A stretch of 64,000 bases of DNA from Trematomus loennbergii. Lineage: Eukaryota; Chordata; Actinopteri; Perciformes; Nototheniidae. The DNA lies in the NCBI GenBank assembly GCA_012861695.1, contig JAAOOA010000088.1, positions 234,001-298,000 on the forward strand, in the 5' to 3' direction. Below, one piece after another: positions 54,991 to 64,000 of this stretch. Both the position numbers and the translations under genes were made by a program. The notes under the pieces were generated by a model. The model saw only the letters and a program-made list of their open reading frames with translations. It ran no database searches and had not been told where the DNA came from. Every line of letters starts with the position of its first letter. Within the stretch, counting starts at the first letter, position 1.

Positions 54991-56764
54991 ATATAATAAA
55001 AACTCAAGTTAGATACCGTTATTAATCAGCTGTAAGTTTTAGTTTGTTATTATTTATTCATAATAACTTTCATTATAATTATTGTACAAAATGGTATAAG
55101 AATGCAAACATTAAAATCTGTTCTGTTTAAATTGATTATAGTCTATTATCAATTCAGGTTAAGAAACTAGTGTTGCTTGCATCCTATTTTAAAGGCATGT
55201 CTTTTTATACTCTACTAAAATGCAACAAAAAAAGGGTTTGATTATATTAATTTTGTCTTTTTTATTGCACTTTGGCAGCAGATTCCTGTGTAGCTTCAGA
55301 TCAGAGTTGTCTTATTAGTAAAACTAATTTATACTTTTGTAGCAACACTATTTTTATATACATGTAATGGCAAAGAAAGGGTTCAGAGTCTTTCTTTTTT
55401 TCCTGTGTCATACAGTATGTGGCAGCACTGTTCAATGTTTCTTGAAAACATTACCCACTGTGGTATGTGACGTGTGAATAAACTCCAACTCTGTATCAAC
55501 AACACTGTTGTGTAACTTCAGTTAAATACTTGTATGTGTGTAGATTAGAAAGAGGTAAGATAAAGGATCTGCAGTATTTTATGAAGTATTAATCGTACAA
55601 AGGTCAGTTTTATACAAGTAGAAGTGTGTATTTACCTGGTAGTAGGCTGTCAGTAATGGCTACGCCTCTCTATTTGGACTGGTAGATCTCGGCAGACTGG
55701 CAACTTTAAAAGTAGCTCTCGGTTCAAAAAAGGTTGGGCACCCCTGGGTTACATGAAAGAAGCTCGTCGGGCCCTCTCTGTGATTCACAGAGGGCCCGCT
55801 ATAGTAAAACAACGAGAGAGTAATGTCAAGTGACAGTACAATTGACCAATCATATCTTCCCTCTAAATGGATGGGCTTTATTATCGCAGACTTTATGACA
55901 AGTTCCGCCCGCTGCGCTGCCAAGTTTATGCATGTGATATAACAACGGGTCAAGCTAGGCGGAAGTAGCTAATTAGCATACGTTCATTCACGATGCAGGG
56001 ATGCAAACTCATCAGGTATGAAAAGGTGACAAGGATCCGAGCCCCCGACCCCACGGAATATCGGCTTTAAAATGAGGAATAACAGAGGATGTTAGCAGTC
56101 AGAACAACTAAAGCAGCAGTTAATAATAACAGAAACGCCAAAGAGTCACATCTAATAGAAATATATTTAAGCATTTATTTTAATTGTGTAGCAGTCAGTT
56201 TATAATTTTGGCAGGACTGTTGAGCATTTTGAAAATGTATTTTCATGCCTCTGTGCAAGGCTGTCTTTCTATCTTTATAGCCAGTGGTGTAAAGTAACTA
56301 AGTTCATAAACTCAAGTACTATACTTGGGTACAATTTTTAGATACTTAAGTATTTCAATGTTTTGCTACTTTGTTCTTCTTCTCCTCTACAGTTCAGAGG
56401 TAAATGGTGTACTTATACTCCACTACATGTATTTAATACCTTTAGTTACTTTACAGATGTGGATGAATGATGTGAAATATAATCAAGTGTTAAATCAGAC
56501 TTTAGTTCCACCTGGAGTAAATTCACAAGCTACCCTGCAGTATACAAAGTCATTCAAACTAGCTGCACCTTTACCAGCTTTGAGAACACTTTCATGATCA
56601 ATCATTATAACACATATCATATATATTATTCTGAAATGGACCAATCTGCACAATGACTACTTTTACTGTCGCTACTTTCACTATATTTTGATGATAATAC
56701 TTTTCTACTTTCACTTGAGGAACATTTTGAATGCAGGACTTTTACTGTAACAGAGTATTCCTAC

Positions 56765-56875
56765 ACTCTGGTACTTCTACTTTTACTCAAGTACAAGATC
56801 TGAGTACTTCTACTTTTACTCAAGAACAAGATCTGAGTACTTCTACTTTTACTCAAGTACAAGATCTGAGTACTA
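56765..56875 (+). repeat. Short array of the CTTCTACTTTTACTCAAG repeat
   Basis: About four units, same motif as 22735-22935. Confidence 0.85.
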
Positions 56876-56909
56876 GTGCGTTATTAACGCGTTAACTTGA
56901 CAGCCCTAC
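56876..56909 (-). mobile_element. End fragment of a TAGGGCTGTCA-type hAT
   Basis: ATTAACGCGTTAACTTGACA followed by GCCCTA is the terminus seen complete at 58936. Confidence 0.75.
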
Positions 56910-57166
56910 TTATTATACATCCATGAGCAGAGCCGACAGACAGGAAGACTCGAGCACACAGCTCGCGCTTCATTATAATATATAAAAAAGAACACCATGC
57001 GTGTCATGATGGCACATAACAGCTCGCGGCCGCAGATTACTCCGGGTCCCAGACCCCCCCATACCCCAAAAATATTTTTATTGCAGATCTACATGAATCA
57101 CACAAACAACCTATTTTGGAATCAAAACGGCGAATTTCGCCGAAAGGTGACAAGTTTGCATCCCTG

Positions 57167-57584
57167 ACGATGGCTCACGTCAGTGATAGTGATGACATCG
57201 TTGCAAAACTACAGATGTAGCAGCTTATTTCAGACTCCAGCTTACAGCTTCCTGCCTGCTACCTGCCTGCTACCTGCCTAAGACCAGCATCTGGGAATGT
57301 TAAGCCCTCCCACTATTTTCCAAGAGGGCGTTGCCAGATTTTCAATTTCAGGATTTAACCAGGAGATGGCGCTTCATTCATAAATACAGAAAGACAACTT
57401 TTCATGGACTTTCAGTTTTGTTTAGAAGAGCATTTGAACACATCAATATTTTAGATCAAATAAAGTATATCTAATCTTGTAATTCAATAATATATAGTCT
57501 TTATATATTAAATAATCATAATAATAATGTAAATGTTTACATTACACTTCTTTATTTGTCATGCGGTCTACCTACGCTGTAAAA
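57167..57584. other. Intergenic, nothing recognised
   Basis: No coding similarity; AT-rich after 57400. Confidence 0.5.
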
Positions 57585-57905
57585 TGTATTATCTCTTTAC
57601 ACACGGCATCTATTGCACTTCTGTCCATCCTGGGAGAGGGATCCCTCCTCTGTTGCTCTCCCTGAGGTTTCTCCCATTTTTCCCTTTGAAATGTGGGTTT
57701 TTCTCTGGAAGTTTTTCCTTGTACGATGTGAGGGTCTAAGGACAGAGGGTGTCGTTTTCTCATACTGATTTTCTGAACAAACTGTGCTGTTGTATTTGCT
57801 GTAAAGTGTCTTTACTGTAGGGTATTTTTATTATATGTACAGCACTTTGGCTAGACCAAAAATCGTTTAAAAATGTGCTATATAAATAAAACTTGATTTG
57901 ATTTG
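57585..57905 (+). mobile_element. LINE 3' UTR (teleost GAGGGATCCCTCCTCTGTTG family)
   Basis: GGGAGAGGGATCCCTCCTCT, CTGAGGTTTCTCCC and GATGTGAGGGTCTAAGGACA are the 3' UTR text of a very common fish non-LTR element. It ends GTGCTATATAAATAAAACTT with a GATTT tail. No coding part remains. Confidence 0.75.
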
Positions 57906-58027
57906 ATTTTATGCTCATACTTTTACCTTTACAATCGTTTGCTTTAATATGCAGTATTTTTTTGTATATTTTTGTGTTTGCTTCCTCCTGCTCCCTTTCG
58001 GACACATACTGTATGATGTATTATTAT

Positions 58028-58936
<909 letters not shown>

Positions 58937-58944
58937 ATTATTAT

Positions 58945-60971
58945 TATTAATATGAAGATATTATTAGATAAGATAAGATAAGATGTTACTTTATTGATTG
59001 AACATTTTAGTTTAGAATGTGCTATCCCACGGTAATTCAGAAGGCTCACAGGTCACATTCCGACCATTATTTAAAACAATGGGTGCTTTCATAATAATGA
59101 TGAGAAACTATGAAATAAGAAATGAATCAAATTAAAATGTAATTATCATATCATATATTATATAGTGTATTGTATTATTAAGTAATATCATACATTAACC
59201 CCATTATAGCAGATGCCACATTGAATGGATGAACACATTTATGCATCAATAATTACAACAGAGTATTTCTAAATACAAGTTGTAATCTAATCCTCTTATT
59301 TTACACAATTGACAGACAGTGTTATTTGTACGTCAATAGTCATATATTGTCATAACCTTTTTGTGTGAAATAATTAATATTATTATTATTTCCGCCCACT
59401 GTTTGGCGAGCTGCATGAGAAACTGACGGGCTGTCAGGAGAGAGAGAGAGGAGAGAGGAAAAGAGAGGATCCGTTTCTCCCGTGTTATTATCCAAAGTTA
59501 ATGTAAACTTTTGAATAATGTACTTATTATTATAGTGATGAACATTAAAAACAAAGCACGTTGGCTGATTTTGGACCCCCTCACTATTTGTTTTCACTAC
59601 TTTAATTAAATGTTTGATAAGTGCATGCAGATCACAGTACAGTATGCTCGTTCAGTAAAACACGTACACAGATAAATTATTTTGTATTCCAAAAATCAGG
59701 AAGTAAAGTCCCCTGGTTTGTGACAAGATGTGAAGTCAACAGATAGTCACTCAGAGGGGGGTACTATTTCTTTTCAAATGCATATAGGCAATGCCATTCA
59801 TTTACATGTAGGCAACACTGCCCTTCCAGTCAAGAATTTGAATTTGAATGGGATGGGGAGACGTGTGTGATTAAAAATGAGTGGCCAAACTAGGACTTAG
59901 TTTTTCAAAAGAGAAAATGCAGATATTACACTCAGAAAAGAAATGGTAGACATATCAGTACTCTTAGTGCCAAGTTGTCTCAGACAATCTGCATTTCCTA
60001 ATGTGGGACAGTTCTGTGCAAAATGTGGGACACTGAAAAGTCTATGTTAAAAAGCCTCAGTCACCTTAATTCATGTAATGAAAACATCTCAGGTCAGTAA
60101 CACTGAAAGCTAAATGTGCAATACCATGTTCAGCTATGTTACTATTTATAATGTTATTGTTGTTACAACAGAAGATGTTTTTCTTTATATTGAAGTTAAA
60201 TGCATCAATCTGTGACACTTTTATTTTGTAAGATAGCAAGGGGGGGCATATTGTGATAACCAGGCCTGTCATAAAATGCACCCCACCCAAAAAGATGTTT
60301 GTATTAATCCCACCCTCAAGCATTTTTTAGGGTATAGTTGTAGGACTAGTACCAATGAATGGAGCAAGTTTCATGAATGTGACACTTTTATTATGTAAGA
60401 TAGCAAGGGGTGCATAACGTGGCAAAAATATGCTGACAAAGACTATGTAAACATATATTTTGATTATTATATGACAAATATGTAGAATTAAACAATACAT
60501 TTTAAAGCACGTGTATACAGACAGGACGTAACAATAATAACAACAAAAAAAGATTAAAAAAAACAAACTGAAAAGGAAGTGACGAATGAATTTCGACACC
60601 ACTACCATCAAATACGGAGCGAAAAGTTTAACCACAAGAATCAAGACTATATGAGCTACCACTAAACAACTCACAGTCTGAAAATTACCATTAATAAAAA
60701 CCCTGAACGTTTACTTTTCGTTTTAAACATTGTGTAAACGTGTCATTTAGGAACTGCGACAGCATAAATATGCGAACACAAACCTACAGACTGCTGGAGA
60801 AGAGATATCACAGGGGGGGGTTGGGACACACACATTCCGATGGCCAATTAGTTTTAAACAAAGAGTATACTCAACATAGGCCTACAGTAGGCAGGGGGGT
60901 GGGGGCTGGTGAACGGTATGGTCAATGTTTGTAAACACTGTGACATTTTGACTTTATTTGATCATTTGCAC
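58945..60971. other. Intergenic, mostly AT-rich
   Basis: 59400-59520 shares a segment (TGACGGGCTGTCAGGAGAGA, then CTCCCGTGTTATTATCCAAA) with 33830-33940. A roughly 40-bp direct repeat (TGTGACACTTTTATT, AAGATAGCAAGGGG) occurs at 60211 and 60377. No gene was seen. Confidence 0.5.
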
Positions 60972-62086
60972 CTAGCCTGTTTCAGGCTCGAAAATGACAT
61001 GCCCAAAACAAATGACTACAACTTAACTTCTAAAAGGGTTATATGAATAATTTCTTTTATCAAAGCAAGATTACATCTGTGAGTTGGATGTAGAAGTGTC
61101 AGAATCAATATAAATGTTTTTTATTTAAAAGAAAATTCAGATTTTACAAATTATTTTTTACAGATAGTGAAAACTACCCTTGGATGATGGGTTAGTAGAC
61201 TAAAAGCTTTAGGAATCCAAAGTACAACATATAATAAGTACCCTGTATCAAGATTGATGCAAAACAAGTGACATTTGACCTTTTTAGAGAGGTTTAGCCA
61301 AAACCACCCCACCTCTGAGGTGATTTGGGTGAAAATGTTTTTTTTTCTATATCTCTGGCCCCCCTTGCTCAATTTTGATGGTTGACACACCTTTCTGACC
61401 GTTAGAGCCAATAGAATCGAAGGGGGAGGCTCCCTCTCACACACATGGTAAAAAAAAAGGTGGGGGCTTCGCGCATGCAGTTTTGCATCAGAGCGAGCCT
61501 GTACTCTAGCTCTGACATCTGGAAACGGAAAAGCAGTTTTATTGCTTATGGATTATCAGAAATAATTTCAAAGAGGGCACAGATACATTGGATGAACCTA
61601 TGGATTAACTGCAATATCGTTTTTTATCGTTTTAATGCCATTGAAGACCAGTTTTGACCAAGGTAAGCCATGTTAGCGTTTCTAGCTACTTAGCTCCACA
61701 TGTTATGATGTACGCTTTCGTTTATAGCGTCGCAAATGTTTATCACTGAGTGTTGAGGTTTGGCACCACTAGATTCAGTGTCGCCAGGACACCAAAAACG
61801 AGTGGTTGGCTGTACATCTAGGATAAGTAATAAGGGAGTTATTGTGAGTTTAAGTGCCGTTTTAGGTTAAATTTTTTCGCTCGTGGGTAATTCAGAGGCT
61901 GAGTGCTAGCATTGTGGGGTTTTTTTGGAGAAAAAAAATTAAAAAGATCAGTTAGCTGAGTTTCTTCCCGTTACATGGATATAAAACATTCATAGTTTAT
62001 TAAATATTAAGATCCCTTAGACGTTGTTTCCTGCAAATGACGCGTTTATCCGTCCGGTACCGGGCGGATGGTGCGTAACAGGTTAA
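60972..62086. mobile_element. piggyBac-type MITE, copy 6
   Basis: The body matches copy 2. The left end is eroded (AGCCTGTTTCAGGCTCG at 60974); the right end GCGTAACAGGTTAA is intact with TTAA at 62083-62086. Confidence 0.85.
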
Positions 62087-62703
62087 ATCAATAAAAACAT
62101 TTTCTAAATCCATAAAAGCATTTCAATTAATATTGGGAGTCATGTCGTTACTTTGTTGAGAATGTGGCCATGTAATAAGCGGGATAATTTGCAGCGACTT
62201 GGTCATTATGGGGAAAAATAACACCCAGGGATCAAGATCCCTCCGCTACGCGTCGGGATCCTGATCTGCCGGACAAGGCTCCATTAAAATATAAATATTT
62301 TTATTGAATTACTGAGTTTAGGTACGTTAATAACGTTTTAATGAAGTTGAATACAGAATATTCATATTTGTCAGTGATTTCATGTCAATTCGGCGAACAT
62401 AAACATAAATGATCGTGGTGAAGATGATGATTAAATTAGGATTACAAATCGAGAGCCGGCTGCATTTCCTCTTGTTCGTTTTTTTCGACTAAACAACATT
62501 ATTTTGTTAAATAACAACATGGTGATGTTTTGTAAATGATTACATGTCTCTTATTTAGCACAGACTATGATCCTATCCGTGACATATGGATCTTAACAAA
62601 GATCCGCTATACAGTAGTACCAGACATACTGGTATCTGTATCAAAGTTGATTTCACATGAGCTCCAGTGTGGAACCCCACTGCACCCCCTGGTGGATCAA
62701 TGA
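62087..62703. other. Flank of the ZMYM1-like frame, nothing recognised
   Basis: No coding similarity or element end was recognised. Confidence 0.5.
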
Positions 62704-64000
62704 TCCATTGCAGCTGGCTTCACAATAATTACATTTATTTATCACGGGGGCGGTCTCAAGTCAGACTGGAGGCAGTCTCTTGATCACGGGCAAATCACGG
62801 GCCGTTCAGGGGCCGTTCACAGGCCGTTCACGGGCCGACCACGGGCCGACCACGACCCTCGCGTTTCAAACTGTCCTAAATTAGCTGCTACATCTGTACT
62901 AACTGAGTCTTTTTCAAGATTGAGTTACACTGATCAATTGGAGTTAATTACCAAAGGGCGACCAACACCACAGCTTAATTTAGTTCAAAAAACCAAACGG
63001 TTCAAGAGGCATTTTAATTTCGGCAATTACGCCAGATACAACTTTTTGACCGGATCAACCAGGGAACAAAAGCTGTACTGCTGGGATTGCTTGCTTTTTG
63101 GCGCGGACAGTGGGTCATGGGCCAAAGATGGATATTCTGATTTAGGAAGTTTATCCAAATCAGCACATCGCCACCAGAATGCTTCAGGTCACCTCAGAGC
63201 TACTATTCACCTTAAAACATTTGGGGACACCAGGATAGAGCTCCAGCTGGAACAACGCCGGGGTGTCATCATTCATAATGAAAAGGTGAAGAGGAACCGA
63301 GGAATTTTGAAACGCCTCATAAATTGTGTGGTGTACTTAGGCAAGCAGGAGTTGCCGTTCCGAGGTCACGATGAGAGTGTAACTTCATCAAACGAGGGGA
63401 ATTACATAGAGTTGCTGGATTTAGTGGCAGAATATGACAGCGACCTGCACACACACCTCGCCACATCAACAGTCTTTACCGGCACGTCTTCAAGGATTCA
63501 GAATGACCTGATCAGCGCTGTCGCTAGTGTAATGACGGATAGCATGGAAGAGGAGCTGAGGAAGGCACCTTTTGTCGCCGTCATGTTGGATGAAACAACA
63601 GACATTAGCAACGTGGCACAGATGTCATATGTGCTTCGATATGTCACTGAAGATGGGATAAAAGAGCGTTTCTTCAAGTACGAAGATGTGACAGAGGACA
63701 AACGAGCAGAGGCCATAGCTACACGGCTGCTGCAGTTCCTGAGGGAGAGTGGCTGTATTGACAAAGTGGTCGCGCAGTGCTACGATGGAGCAGCTGTTAT
63801 GGCCTCTGGATTGAATGGGGTGCAAGCGAAAGTTAAGGAAACAATTCCACAGGGCCTTTTCATTCACTGCTATGCTCACATCTTAAATCTCGTCTTGTCA
63901 AAGGCAGCTTCCAAGATAAGAGAGTGTAAGGTCTTCTTCTCACACCTCTCTGGCTTGGCCACCTTTTTCAGCCGCTCAGCAAAGCGCACCAAGCTACTGG
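62704..64000 (+). CDS. hAT-type transposase / ZMYM1-like protein, partial (runs off right edge)
   Basis: One frame is open from 62704 (after TGA 62701-62703) to 64000, 432 codons. Homology begins near 62890 (LSYTDQLELITKGRPTPQLN). A TTF-type zinc finger follows around 63010-63200: RYNFLTGSTREQKLYCWDCL, then HRHQNASGH. The DUF4371-like hAT core has KRLINCVVYLGKQELPFRGH, NYIELLDLVAEYD, FTGTSSRIQNDLISAV and AVMLDETTDISN (catalytic-type Asp at 63589). It continues VAQCYDGAAVMASGLNGVQA and FIHCYAHILNLVLSKA to the edge. The catalytic glutamate and dimerisation region would lie outside. No in-frame ATG precedes the homology, so an upstream coding exon or a non-AUG start is needed. The lack of any stop or frameshift contrasts with every other transposase here and suggests a recent or constrained copy. 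Confidence 0.88.
62785..62858. repeat. GC-rich minisatellite, unit about 11 bp (ACGGGCCGTTC)
   Basis: Six or seven diverged units, shifting from CGGGCCGTTCA to CGGGCCGACCA types. It lies just upstream of the recognisable transposase homology. Confidence 0.8.

Larger units (their letters stand above)
54207..55746 (+). mobile_element. hAT element (TIR CAGGGGTGCCCAACC), TSD GGTTACAT
   Basis: Left CAGGGGTGCCCAACC and right GGTTGGGCACCCCTG are perfect inverted repeats. GGTTACAT is duplicated at 54199-54206 and 55747-55754. It carries a transposase N-terminal remnant and a CA microsatellite. Confidence 0.95.
55996..57166. mobile_element. hAT-like element with TIR CAGGGATGCAAACT, copy B
   Basis: Same ends and body as copy A at 21972-23516. 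The middle is replaced by a 34-bp end fragment of a different hAT (56876-56909). ACGATG flanks both sides, so the duplication is 6 bp or an eroded 8 bp. Confidence 0.85.

Noticed and set aside
63498..63879. Minus-strand frames at the right edge
   Set aside because: They are antisense shadows of the ZMYM1-like transposase frame, which has the conserved motifs.

Overview
The window is nuclear DNA of a ray-finned fish, most likely a percomorph teleost. This is inferred from two intron-containing vertebrate genes and from the repeat set: hAT elements, piggyBac-type MITEs, BEL/Pao, Tc1 and CR1/L2-like LINEs, SINEs, and long CA/TG microsatellites. No bacterial-type operon, CRISPR array or viral genome is present.

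Two host genes could be reconstructed completely. eme1 (minus strand, 8 coding exons, 40158 down to 19385, 530 codons) encodes the non-catalytic partner of the MUS81 structure-specific endonuclease. mrpl27 (plus strand, 4 exons, 46839 to 48754, 147 codons) encodes the mitochondrial ribosomal protein bL27m. They are arranged head to head, as in human 17q21.33. Every exon junction used here has GT/AG ends and keeps the reading frame.

Nearly everything else is mobile DNA, much of it nested. 1-4.03 kb: a CR1/L2-like LINE (minus) split by a 1.73-kb TIR element that carries a SINE. 5.5-10.2 kb: a decayed piggyBac relative (transposase N-terminus at 8456) split by a hAT, itself split by a piggyBac MITE, with a second MITE abutting it. 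10.8-14.3 kb: another MITE copy split by a TTAA-flanked element carrying a two-exon THAP-like gene fragment. 15.7-18.2 kb: three hAT pieces. 19.4-40.2 kb: eme1, whose introns hold a BEL/Pao relic, several MITEs, three hAT elements, a LINE and a Tc1 transposase relic. 41.9-45.8 kb: a four-level nest. 46.8-49.1 kb: mrpl27. 49.8-64 kb: a LINE 3' end, a full-length copy of the 52.4-kb MITE, three hATs, a MITE copy, and a ZMYM1-like hAT transposase reading frame that is open to the right edge.

Seven hAT-type insertions have perfect 8-bp target duplications, and several piggyBac-type elements have TTAA on both sides, so many boundaries are base-exact. Insertion order can be read from the nesting. 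I saw no novel host pathway. The most interesting points are the captured THAP fragment, the long TG tract next to an eme1 splice acceptor, transposons ending within about 50 bp of eme1 splice donors, and the open transposase frame at the right edge.
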